From: Sporosarcina beigongshangi
GTDB lineage: Bacteria; Actinomycetota; Actinomycetes; Actinomycetales; Micrococcaceae
NCBI RefSeq assembly: GCF_016820535.1
Contig: NZ_JADHDY010000001.1
Span: 1 to 64,000 of the forward strand
Length of the DNA stretch: 64,000 nt
Direction of reading: 5' to 3'
Shown here: positions 45,683-53,142 of the stretch, one piece after another
Layout of the letters: every line of letters begins with the position of its first letter
Position numbering within the stretch: position 1 is the first letter of the stretch
Translations under genes and position numbers: made by a program
The notes under the pieces: model-generated
What the model saw: only the letters and a program-made list of their open reading frames with translations
Told to the model about the DNA's origin: nothing
Databases searched by the model: none

Positions 45683-46677
45683 ATGGCGCTCCTGACCCTG
45701 ATCTTTTCCACTGCCCGCAGCCGTGCCGAAGCCGCCCTGGGGTTTTCTGCTATTTCTTGATCTGTTGGTATTTCAGTGCCCTTGGTGAGGCGTTTCAAAG
45801 TGGCCTTGTGTTCTTCGAGCTCCACAGGGAAGCCTGCCGGGGCCGACGACGTCGATCCTGCGGCAAAGACGGCCTTGACGATCTTGTCTTCCAGCGAGTG
45901 GTAGGACATGACGACGGCGCGGCCGTGCAATCCCAGCGCATCGACACCGGCCGGAATGGCCCGCTCCAGTACGCTGAGCTCCTCGTTGACCTCAATGCGC
46001 AGCGCCTGGAAGGTGCGCTTGGCGGGGTGGCCACCGGTGCGGGATGCCCCGGCGGGAACGACGTTGCGGATGATGTCCACGAGTTCGCCCGTCCGCGTCA
46101 ACGGGGCCCTGTCCCTCGCCGCCACGATGTGGTTTGCGATGCGGCCAGCGAATTTTTCCTCGCCCCATTTGCGGATGATCCGCACGAGCTCTTCTTCGGA
46201 GTAGGTGTTGACCACGTCGGCAGCCGTCTGGCCCCGGCTGGTGTCCATGCGCATGTCCAGGGGCGCGTCAAAGGAGTAGGCGAATCCCCGGTCGCGCTCG
46301 TCCAGCTGCAGGGAGGAGACGCCGAGGTCCATGAGAATGCCGTCGATGGCGGGGATGCCCAAGTCTTCCAGGACGTCCGTGATCTCGTCGTAGACGGCAT
46401 GGACCAGGTCGGTGCGGCCCTGGAACGGGGCGAGGCGTTCGCCGGCCAGGCCCAGCGCCTCGGTGTCCCGGTCGATGCCGATCAGGTGCAGGTCGGGGAA
46501 GCGCTGCAGCATGGCCTCGCTGTGACCGCCCATGCCCAGGGTGGCGTCAATGGCGATGGGCGTCCGGCCTGCGGCACGGGCCACCTCAAATGCGGGAGCC
46601 AGGAGGTTGATGCAGCGATCTTTTAGAACTGGAGTGTGGCGTTCGGACGTAGGTGGCGTGGGGTTTTCCGACGTCAT
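45679..46677 (-). CDS. rsmH: 16S rRNA (cytosine-1402-N4) methyltransferase
   Basis: RsmH (MraW) methylates C1402 of 16S rRNA in the decoding site. The 332-residue protein has the SAM motif [15 protein letters not shown] near residue 43, [38 protein letters not shown], the insert with [19 protein letters not shown], and [17 protein letters not shown] 46677 has GGAG 5 nt upstream; GTG 46680 is too close. mraZ lies 323 bp upstream. Confidence 0.96.
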   Translation of the reverse strand: MTSENPTPPTSERHTPVLKDRCINLLAPAFEVARAAGRTPIAIDATLGMGGHSEAMLQRFPDLHLIGIDRDTEALGLAGERLAPFQGRTDLVHAVYDEITDVLEDLGIPAIDGILMDLGVSSLQLDERDRGFAYSFDAPLDMRMDTSRGQTAADVVNTYSEEELVRIIRKWGEEKFAGRIANHIVAARDRAPLTRTGELVDIIRNVVPAGASRTGGHPAKRTFQALRIEVNEELSVLERAIPAGVDALGLHGRAVVMSYHSLEDKIVKAVFAAGSTSSAPAGFPVELEEHKATLKRLTKGTEIPTDQEIAENPRAASARLRAVEKIRVRSAI

Positions 46678-47000
46678 CACGACTCCGTTTCTCTTCGGTC
46701 AAAACCGGGAGGGGAAATCTGTTCCCCCGTGGCAATGCTGACAATCAAACTAATTCCTTGGTGCTGCCCTGCTGTGGCCAGGAACGCCGCCCGCATCGTT
46801 GCGTGCTGCTTCTTGAACCAGATCCCCCTCCGCGCCACGCCGTGCCAGGCCTGGCTCCGGGGAAGGTGAGCCAGGAATGGCCTTGCGGGGCGGCTGGAGA
46901 TCTCATTCAAGATCGCCGTCCATGCCGTGGAAAGACCAATGCTGGCGACTTTCCGTTTCCTGCTGGGTGATGCTGGTTACTACAAGTGGTGGACTATTTG
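46678..47000 (-). other. mraZ-rsmH intergenic region
   Basis: A 323-bp gap without a credible gene. It contains short hairpins (for example CTGGCTC/GAGCCAG around 46851-46874, and the palindrome GCCAGGCCTGGC next to it) but no T-tract terminator. A promoter for the rest of the dcw cluster may lie here; I see no clear -35/-10 pair. Confidence 0.4.
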
Positions 47001-47432
47001 TTAGCCAATGCCGGGAATGCCTTGTTCGTCTGTTGCTGAGAACGCACTTTCCTTGGCACTGAGGTAGTCCGCCCAAGCGCCTGCATCCCAGATCTCGGCC
47101 CGGCTGCCGGCGCCAATGACGACCAGTTCCTTTGCGAGACCTGCGTACGCACGCAGTGTTGCCGGAATGGTGACCCGGCCCTGCTTGTCCGGCACCTCAT
47201 CGGAGGCCCCTGACAGGAAGATTCGAATGTAGTCCCGGGCCGCCATGTTGGACAGTGGCGCATCCTGCATTTGGGCCAGAACCTTTTCAAATTCCCGTGC
47301 ACTGAAGACGTAAATGCAGTTTTCCTGTCCCTTGGTCAGGACAAGTCCACTGGAAAGCTCCTCACGGAACTTTGCGGGAAGGATGATCCGGCCCTTCTCA
47401 TCAAGGCGCGGTGAGTGAGTTCCGAGAAACAT
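47001..47432 (-). CDS. mraZ: Transcriptional regulator MraZ
   Basis: MraZ is a ring-forming DNA-binding protein that regulates the dcw cluster, including its own gene. The 143-residue protein has two AbrB-like half domains with the hallmark D-x-K/Q-G-R loops: [20 protein letters not shown] near residue 10 and [17 protein letters not shown] near 80. GGTGGGGA precedes the ATG. Three GTGGAG repeats in the promoter (47494-47519) look like its own binding site. Confidence 0.97.
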   Translation of the reverse strand: MFLGTHSPRLDEKGRIILPAKFREELSSGLVLTKGQENCIYVFSAREFEKVLAQMQDAPLSNMAARDYIRIFLSGASDEVPDKQGRVTIPATLRAYAGLAKELVVIGAGSRAEIWDAGAWADYLSAKESAFSATDEQGIPGIG

Positions 47433-47493
47433 TCCCCACCACCTTCATTGTCGAGACCTGGTGACCGCTCCTACCCCACTCCCCTCTTACGTG

Positions 47494-47525
47494 CTCCACA
47501 TTACTCCACAATCCTCCACCGTCAA
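47494..47525 (-). promoter_or_regulatory. mraZ promoter with MraZ box
   Basis: On the minus strand GTGGAG occurs three times at a strict 10-bp period (47514-47519, 47504-47509, 47494-47499), the spacing of the known TGGGN-type MraZ repeats. The box overlaps a promoter: TTGACG (47520-47525), 16 bp, TAATGT (47498-47503). Binding would block transcription, as expected for autorepression of the dcw operon. Confidence 0.72.
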
Positions 47526-47701
47526 CTCTCCTTTAGGGCGTGTTTGACGCACTTCACATTAATATTTCGCGTAATGACGCGGATCATTCGAGGTGGTTGA
47601 TGGTGGAGGGAAAATCGCGGCGTCGAGCATTCTTTTGCTTGTTCTCGACCCAAATCAACTAAAGACGGGCCAATGCACGGCCTCAGGCGGGGGCTGTGGA
47701 T

Positions 47702-47793
47702 GAAAGTGGAGCAATGCGGGGCGCGTCATCGAGAGGCAGTGCGGGCGAAAGTGGGGCACGACATGGGTGGTGCCCGTCTGGACGAAAGTGGAG
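47702..47793. repeat. Three direct copies of GAAAGTGG in a gene-free stretch
   Basis: GAAAGTGGAG (47702), GAAAGTGGGG (47747) and GAAAGTGGAG (47784) each follow a GGx or GGxx pair (GGAT, GGC, GGAC) at 45- and 37-bp spacing. The 47433-47867 region has no gene. They resemble MraZ boxes in sequence but not in spacing, and could be remnants of a repeat or insertion element. Confidence 0.5.
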
Positions 47794-47867
47794 GACCGGG
47801 GAGGCTCCAAAACCCATTGTCATTGCTGGGGGATGCCGACTCCGGCGAAGACCTGCCCAGGACACAA

Positions 47868-47892
47868 AAAAGCCCCCGATCCGGGGGCTTTT
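47868..47892 (-). terminator. Terminator of the DUF3040 gene
   Basis: A perfect 11-bp stem (AAAAGCCCCCG, 47868-47878, with 47882-47892), with T runs on both strands. It lies 80 bp after the DUF3040 stop. Confidence 0.88.
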
Positions 47893-47972
47893 ATTGCATT
47901 CAACTTGGGCCTGCTGCTGCGGCGGCAATCGGCACCCCATTAGGGGCGGCACTGCCGGGCCGCAATGAACGC

Positions 47973-48350
47973 CTACTGCTCGCGGCGGCGTTCCTCCCAC
48001 TTTTCTTCCAGGCCGTTCATGAAGCCGCTCTTCTGCTTGGGCCGTGAACCGTTCCCGGCCTTGTGCTCCGCACCGGGCGTGTCGGTAAACTTGGGGCGCG
48101 AAATGGCCACATACACCCCGGCCCCCATGACCAGGAAGCCAACAACGCCCAAGATGATCAGGTGGGTGGCCACGCCTCCCAGCAGTACCAGCAGCCCCGT
48201 GATTCCGATCAGGACACCGATGACTATGTTGCGCGTCGACATCGACCGTGACGGCGATGAGGACAATGCGTGGGCGAATTTGGGATCTTCCGCGTGCAGC
48301 TGCTGTTCCAGCTGGTCTAGCAGTCTCTGCTCGTGTTCAGAGAGGGGCAT
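47973..48350 (-). CDS. DUF3040 membrane protein
   Basis: This 125-residue protein starts with MPLSEHEQRLLDQLEQQL, the DUF3040 hallmark, and has two hydrophobic segments (IVIGVLIGITGLLVLLGGVA and LIILGVVGFLVMGAGVYVA) and a charged C-terminal tail. The family is found only in actinobacteria, commonly just upstream of mraZ; function is unknown. AAGGAGGT is 6 nt before the ATG, an almost perfect ribosome site. Confidence 0.92.
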   Translation of the reverse strand: MPLSEHEQRLLDQLEQQLHAEDPKFAHALSSSPSRSMSTRNIVIGVLIGITGLLVLLGGVATHLIILGVVGFLVMGAGVYVAISRPKFTDTPGAEHKAGNGSRPKQKSGFMNGLEEKWEERRREQ

Positions 48351-48594
48351 GACGACCTCCTTCAGGTCAGGGCCGTGGGCGTCTTAACTCTGTTAACGTT
48401 TCCAACTCACCGTTTAGTTCCGCCTGGATTCCCGCCCTGCCCGGCAACTGCGCCGGACGTTGCGACCCCTGCACAAAACCAACGGACCGTGAATCCGTCA
48501 TTGAGTCAACTCCTACTACTAACAATAGGCTTGATTTGACCGAACTAAAAGCCGTGTCGCGAACACCCGGAATACTCATGGCAAACCCCCAATT

Positions 48595-49812
48595 TCACGT
48601 CGCCGGCGGCGGCTTCAACAGGCGGGCCGGGACAATTTTGGCACTGCCAAAACGGGCCGCAATGGCGTCTCCCACCACCTCGGCTGCCCGGGAGTTGTCA
48701 TCCCGTGGATCCAGGGTGAATTGCAAGGGTGCACTGTCCACGGCATCCAGCCGTTCCATCCGGACGCCAATCAGCCGCACGCTCTGCGGGCGACGCCCCA
48801 GCGCCTGCAACAGGGCCACGGCGCCGGCGTAGATCTGCCCGGCGCTGTCGGTCCCGGCCCCGAGCGCCTTGGAACGGGTAATGGTGGAAAAATCGGCATA
48901 CTTGATCTTCAGGGCGAGGGTCCGCCCGCTGAGCCCGGACTCCCTCAGGCGACCGGCCACCCTGTGGGAGAGACGCAACAGTTCGCGCGTCAGCACCTCA
49001 TCGGAGAAGGTGTCCTGCCCGAAGGTCTCCTCGGCCCCGATGCTTTTCTCCTGGTGTTCACCCGTCACCGGTCTCGGGTCGATCCCCCAGGACAGCGAAT
49101 GCAGGGCCGCGCCTGTGGTGCCCAGCGCCTTCTGCAGCGAACTGACCGGCGTGGCGGCAACATCGGCCACCGTGAAAATGCCCAGCCGCGCCAGCACCTC
49201 GCGCGTCTTGGCACCTACTCCCCACAGCGCCTCAACAGGCAGCGTATGCAGGTAGTCCACGGTCCGGACCTTCTCAATGAGCAGCATCCCGTCGGGCTTG
49301 CACCTCGTGGAGGCCACCTTGGCCACAAACTTGCTGGAGGCGATCCCCACCGACGCGGTGATGCCCACCTCAGCGGCAATGCGCCGTCGGATGAGTGCAC
49401 CGATCTCAAGCGGCGTGCCGAGCCTGCGCAGCGAACCGCTGATGTCCAGGAAGGCCTCGTCGACACTCAGTTGTTCCACGGTGTCGGTGATGGAGTGGAA
49501 AACCGCCATGACCTGGGCGGAGACCTGCTGGTACAGCCCGTGGGTTGGGGCAATGACGACTGCGGCGGGCGCCATCCGCATGGCCGTCGCCATGGGCATG
49601 GCGGAACGCACGCCAACGGCCCGTGCCTCATAAGAGGCTGACAGCACCACGGACCTGCCTTCCGGATGGCCCACAATGACCATCCGGCCGCGAAGCTCCG
49701 GCCGCTTGCGCAGTTCCACCGAAACAAAGAACGCGTCCATGTCCACGTGCATGATGGTGCAGCCCTCCTGCACGGGCGCGGCGCCCGGCGTCGGGGGCTG
49801 AAGATTACTCAC
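48595..49812 (-). CDS. dinB: DNA polymerase IV
   Basis: DinB is a Y-family polymerase for translesion synthesis. The 405-residue protein has the catalytic motif MHVDMDAFFVSVELRKRPEL near residue 21, VVLSASYEARAVGVRSAMP, the second Asp-Glu pair in SVDEAFLDISGSL, KFVAKVASTRCKPDG and the helix-hairpin-helix LWGVGAKTREVLARLGIFTV. No clear beta-clamp motif is visible at the C-terminus. GTG 49812 has TAGAAT 6 nt upstream, so the gene is probably leaderless. A LexA-like box overlaps the -35 region. Confidence 0.95.
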   Translation of the reverse strand: MSNLQPPTPGAAPVQEGCTIMHVDMDAFFVSVELRKRPELRGRMVIVGHPEGRSVVLSASYEARAVGVRSAMPMATAMRMAPAAVVIAPTHGLYQQVSAQVMAVFHSITDTVEQLSVDEAFLDISGSLRRLGTPLEIGALIRRRIAAEVGITASVGIASSKFVAKVASTRCKPDGMLLIEKVRTVDYLHTLPVEALWGVGAKTREVLARLGIFTVADVAATPVSSLQKALGTTGAALHSLSWGIDPRPVTGEHQEKSIGAEETFGQDTFSDEVLTRELLRLSHRVAGRLRESGLSGRTLALKIKYADFSTITRSKALGAGTDSAGQIYAGAVALLQALGRRPQSVRLIGVRMERLDAVDSAPLQFTLDPRDDNSRAAEVVGDAIAARFGSAKIVPARLLKPPPAT

Positions 49813-49818
49813 ACCCCA

Positions 49819-49824
49819 ATTCTA
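49819..49824 (-). promoter_or_regulatory. -10 box of leaderless dinB
   Basis: TAGAAT on the minus strand, then TGGGGT, then GTG 49812. TTCGCA, 18 bp upstream (49843-49848), may be the -35. Confidence 0.55.
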
Positions 49825-49843
49825 GTAACAGCACCGGGACTAT

Positions 49844-49859
49844 GCGAACATACTTTCGT
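49844..49859. promoter_or_regulatory. Possible LexA (SOS) box at dinB
   Basis: GCGAAC-ATAC-TTTCGT fits the actinobacterial SOS box TCGAAC-N4-GTTCGA at 9 of 12 positions. It overlaps the putative dinB -35, as expected of a repressor site. Confidence 0.4.
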
Positions 49860-49964
49860 GAGGTAGGCAACAGCGGCCCGGGAGGGGGTTCGTGACATGG
49901 CTAAACTAAGACCTGTTGGCGCAACGGCCGCACGAGTGAACCCACAGCAAGGACCCCAGAGAGC

Positions 49965-51068
49965 ATGAACGCAACGCCCGACACCGCTGGCGCCACCATT
50001 GCATCCGAGCACGAGGCATTCATTGCCGCCGTCGCCGCCCAGCTGAACAGCTTCCTGTCCGAAAAGCGCGTGCTCATGGAAGGCATCTCCCCCGCCACGC
50101 TGGTGCTGGTGGATTCCATCAAGACCCTGGTCACCGGCGGCAAGCGGATGCGCGCCCTCCTGTGTTACTGGGGCTGGCGCGGGGCAGGCGGTGCCGCGGA
50201 CGCACCGGCCATCATCGCTGCGGGCGCCGCCCTGGAACTGTTCCAGGCCGCCGCACTGATCCACGACGACATCATTGACCGATCCGACACCCGCCGCGGC
50301 GGCCCCAGCGTGCACCGCCAGTTCAGCACGCTGCACAGCGACAGCGGCTGGGCCCTGGACGACGAACGCTTCGGCCATGCGGCCGCGATCCTGACGGGCG
50401 ACCTCTGCCTCTCGCTCAGCGAGGAAATGTTTGCCAGCATAGGCGCCGGTGCAGCAAGCCGGGCCCGCGCCGTATTCAACCTGATGCGAACGGAGGTCAT
50501 GGCCGGGCAGTACCTCGACATCCTGGAAGAAGTGGCCGGGCCGTCCAAGCCGCACGAGACGGCCGTGGCCCGCGCGTCCGCCATCATCCGGTACAAGAGC
50601 GCCAAGTACTCCTCCGAGCATCCGCTGGTGCTGGGCGGCGCCCTGGCTGGCGGGTCCGAAGAATTGCTGGCAGGCTACAGCGCCTTTGCCCTGCCGCTGG
50701 GCGAGGCCTTCCAGTTGCGCGATGACGTCCTGGGCGTCTTCGGCGACCCGGCCAGGACGGGCAAGCCCGCCGGCGACGACCTGCGCGAGGGCAAGCGCAC
50801 CGTGCTGGTGGGACTGACCATCGACAACGCCGGCGAGGCGGACCGCACCTTTGTTGACCGCAACCTTGGCCGCCAGGACCTCAGCGATGCGGACATCGAC
50901 CGCATGTGCGCCATCATGGTCGATTCCGGGGCGCTCGGGCGCACGGAGGACTTGATCGGCGAACTCAGCGGGACCGCCTTCACCGCCCTCGCCCAGCTGC
51001 CGATCAGCCCGGCCGTTGCCGGTGCGCTGTCGGTGCTGGGTCGGGGCGCGGTGTCACGAACCGCCTAG
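49965..51068 (+). CDS. Polyprenyl diphosphate synthase
   Basis: This trans-prenyltransferase condenses isopentenyl diphosphate units into geranylgeranyl or longer diphosphates for quinones, carotenoids or lipid carriers. The 367-residue protein has the first Asp-rich motif ALIHDDIIDRSDTRRGGPS near residue 98 and the second FQLRDDVLGVFGDPARTGKP near 247, with GGKRMRALLCYWG near 51. Product length cannot be read off. AAGGA lies upstream of the ATG. It stands where M. tuberculosis has idsA2 (Rv2173), next to the Rv2175c homologue. A hairpin overlaps its stop. Confidence 0.93.
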   Translation: MNATPDTAGATIASEHEAFIAAVAAQLNSFLSEKRVLMEGISPATLVLVDSIKTLVTGGKRMRALLCYWGWRGAGGAADAPAIIAAGAALELFQAAALIHDDIIDRSDTRRGGPSVHRQFSTLHSDSGWALDDERFGHAAAILTGDLCLSLSEEMFASIGAGAASRARAVFNLMRTEVMAGQYLDILEEVAGPSKPHETAVARASAIIRYKSAKYSSEHPLVLGGALAGGSEELLAGYSAFALPLGEAFQLRDDVLGVFGDPARTGKPAGDDLREGKRTVLVGLTIDNAGEADRTFVDRNLGRQDLSDADIDRMCAIMVDSGALGRTEDLIGELSGTAFTALAQLPISPAVAGALSVLGRGAVSRTA

Positions 51069-51077
51069 GCGGTTTTT
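51059..51077 (+). terminator. Terminator of the polyprenyl synthase gene
   Basis: AACCGCC (51059-51065) pairs with GGCGGTT (51068-51074), then TTT. The stem includes the stop codon of the gene. It separates it from the convergent Rv2175c-like gene. Confidence 0.65.
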
Positions 51078-51087
51078 GCTGCTGAAG

Positions 51088-51441
51088 CTACCAGCCCAGG
51101 GCTGAGGCCCGACGGCGGATCTCGGTCTTGCGTCCCTCGCGCAGTGCGTCGATGGGCCGGCCGGGCAACGACTCATCCTCGGTGTACAGCCACACGATGG
51201 CGTCTTCATCCTCAAACCCTGCGTCGTGAAGGACAGTGATCGTCCCGCGCAGGCTCTCCAGCACATGGTCGCCTGAGATGAACTCGGCGGGCACGGCGCG
51301 GATGTTCCGCTCTCCCACGCGGGCCGCCAACAGCGACCCGTCCTTGACGAGCGCGTGGACCTTGGTGATCGAGATGTCCAGCATCTGGGCCACGTCGGGC
51401 AGGGGCAACCATTCATTAACTACTTTTTCAACATTACTCAC
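51088..51441 (-). CDS. Rv2175c family DNA-binding protein
   Basis: This 117-residue protein has a winged helix-turn-helix N-terminal part (WLPLPDVAQMLDISITKVHALV, then RNIRAVPAEF) and a C-terminal domain ending ALREGRKTEIRRRASALGW. That is the layout of M. tuberculosis Rv2175c, a DNA-binding substrate of kinase PknL. Here a PknL-like PASTA kinase is also close (53143). The start is GTG 51441; a longer frame is open to 51522 without support. The short N-terminus has no obvious phosphoacceptor Thr like Rv2175c Thr9. Confidence 0.88.
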   Translation of the reverse strand: MSNVEKVVNEWLPLPDVAQMLDISITKVHALVKDGSLLAARVGERNIRAVPAEFISGDHVLESLRGTITVLHDAGFEDEDAIVWLYTEDESLPGRPIDALREGRKTEIRRRASALGW

Positions 51442-51503
51442 ACACAAAGGTTCCCACATGTTGGGTTGTGGCGCGTAAATAGTGAACACGTATTGATTAA
51501 TTC

Positions 51504-51530
51504 TGTGCTGAAATGCACACAATCAGCACA
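51504..51530. promoter_or_regulatory. Inverted repeat between divergent Rv2175c-like and LysM genes
   Basis: TGTGCTGA (51504-51511) and TCAGCACA (51523-51530) form perfect 8-bp arms with an 11-bp spacer. It is in the 183-bp AT-richer region between the divergent start codons, a good place for an operator of one or both genes. Confidence 0.5.
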
Positions 51531-51624
51531 CATCCTAGGAGTTTGGTGTAAATTCACAGTTAGTCACATCAGTAACATGGTTCCCAATGGCATCATCTGT
51601 AACGGAAAACTGAGGTATGCACCT

Positions 51625-53049
51625 ATGAGTTCCCCACGCCCCACGGCCGCCGGCGCCAAGCAGCTGGCAGCCGTCGCCACGGCTGCCATCCCCGTTGTCA
51701 TGCTTTCTTCCCTTTCTTTTGCCGGCCCTGCAGCCGCGGCACCGGCCAAGGCCGAGATGAAGCCGTCTGTCAATCACGGCTCCCTTAACGGGAAGACGAT
51801 CGACGGCAAGGCCATTCTCGCCGCCGTCCAGGCCCGGACCCTTGGCAGCAACCTATCCGTCACCGCAGTGGCCAGTTCCGTGCCCCGCGCCGTGACCGCC
51901 ATGAGCCCGGGACAGCACACCTCCGTCACCGGTTTCTTGCGTGCTGCGCCCACCAACGTGCACACCGTGGTGGCCGGCGACACCGTCTCCGGCATCGCCG
52001 CCAGCTACGGGGTGTCCACCGAGTCCGTGCTGGAACGCAACAACATGGCAGCCACGGACATCATCCACCCCGGGCAGCTCCTGCAGATCTCCGGCACCCC
52101 CTCTGCGGCCCAGCCGGACGCAGGGGCGAGCCAAGCGCCGTCGGGCGACTACGTGGTCAAGTCAGGCGACACGCTTAGCGGCATCGCCGCCAGCCAGGGC
52201 ACCAGCCTGGCAGGACTGTACTCGCTCAACGGACTGAACCAGTCTTCCGTCATCCACCCCGGCCAGGCCATCAAGCTCGGCGGCACCCCGGCAAAGGCAC
52301 CCGCACAGGCTGCGGCACCCGCCCAGGCTCCCGCGCCGTCGGGGACGTCCTACATCATCAAGGCCGGCGACACCCTGTCCTCCATTGCCGCGGAGCACAA
52401 TGTCAGCCTTGGTGCGCTCATCGCCGCCAACAACGCCGATGCGAACGCCACGATCTACCCCGGCAAGACGCTGCAGGTCCCGGGAGTCAGCGCCGCCGCC
52501 AGCAGCATCACGCCCATCACGGCCGCGCCGGAAACCGGGCCCGTCGAGTTGACGCCCGAGCAGCAGGTGCCCAGCACCTTCCTGCACTACACCTACCCGG
52601 CGGCAGTGGTCGACGACGCCAACCGGAACAAGGCGCTCCTGTTGGCCGCACCCTCCCCCAACCAGGAGCAGATGAAGGAAATGGTGGCGCGCACCGCTGC
52701 CAGCATGGGCGTGGACCCGGCGCTGGCCATGGCGTTTGCCCTGCAGGAATCCGGCTTCAACCACCAGTCAGTCTCCCCCGCCAACGCGATCGGCACAATG
52801 CAGGTGATCCCCGATGCCGGCGACTGGGCCTCCGGTCTGGTGGGCCGGCAGCTGAACCTGCTCGATCCGCAGGACAATGTCACGGCAGGCGTCGCCATCA
52901 TCCGCGCGCTGCAGCAGGGCGGCGTCAGCGAGGACGAGGCCATCGCAGGCTACTACCAGGGCCAGTACTCGGTCAGCGTCAACGGGCTGTTCCCGGACAC
53001 CGCCAACTATGTCGCCGGCATCAAGGCCAACCGCGAACTGTTCCGCTAA
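51625..53049 (+). CDS. Secreted LysM lytic transglycosylase
   Basis: This 474-residue wall hydrolase has a signal peptide (to about residue 35, ending AGPAAAAPAK). Three LysM peptidoglycan-binding repeats follow at about 112-157 (VHTVVAGDTVSGIAASYGVS), 176-221 (YVVKSGDTLSGIAASQGTS) and 243-288 (YIIKAGDTLSSIAAEHNVS), separated by Ala/Pro linkers. The C-terminal domain, 347-474, is a lytic transglycosylase of the SLT type with the catalytic Glu in ALAMAFALQESGFNHQSVSP and AIGTMQVIP. It would cleave glycan strands outside the cell. ATG 51625 is preceded by GAGG at 9 nt; the frame is open upstream but not conserved. It lies between the Rv2175c-like gene and the PASTA kinase. Confidence 0.92.
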   Translation: MSSPRPTAAGAKQLAAVATAAIPVVMLSSLSFAGPAAAAPAKAEMKPSVNHGSLNGKTIDGKAILAAVQARTLGSNLSVTAVASSVPRAVTAMSPGQHTSVTGFLRAAPTNVHTVVAGDTVSGIAASYGVSTESVLERNNMAATDIIHPGQLLQISGTPSAAQPDAGASQAPSGDYVVKSGDTLSGIAASQGTSLAGLYSLNGLNQSSVIHPGQAIKLGGTPAKAPAQAAAPAQAPAPSGTSYIIKAGDTLSSIAAEHNVSLGALIAANNADANATIYPGKTLQVPGVSAAASSITPITAAPETGPVELTPEQQVPSTFLHYTYPAAVVDDANRNKALLLAAPSPNQEQMKEMVARTAASMGVDPALAMAFALQESGFNHQSVSPANAIGTMQVIPDAGDWASGLVGRQLNLLDPQDNVTAGVAIIRALQQGGVSEDEAIAGYYQGQYSVSVNGLFPDTANYVAGIKANRELFR

Positions 53050-53082
53050 CCGCCACGCAACAAACTACGCTCTCAACGAAAA

Positions 53083-53114
53083 GGGCCCGCCGGCACGGTG
53101 TTGCTGGCGGGCCC
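53083..53114 (+). terminator. Terminator-like hairpin after the LysM gene
   Basis: GGGCCCGCC (53083-53091) pairs with GGCGGGCCC (53106-53114) around a 14-nt loop, 33 bp after the stop. The tail is poor in T (CCTGCCGTTTC), so it is a weak terminator. Confidence 0.6.
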
Positions 53115-53130
53115 CTGCCGTTTCAACTCT

Positions 53131-53136
53131 TAAGAT
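53131..53136 (+). promoter_or_regulatory. -10 box of leaderless kinase gene
   Basis: TAAGAT, then GGAAGG, then GTG 53143. GGAAGG touches the start codon and so is unlikely to work as a Shine-Dalgarno sequence. Confidence 0.5.
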
Positions 53137-53142
53137 GGAAGG

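Noticed and set aside
51442-51624. A c-di-AMP (ydaO) riboswitch before the LysM gene, as known for other actinobacterial wall hydrolases
   Set aside because: I found none of the conserved ydaO sequence blocks in this 183-bp region.
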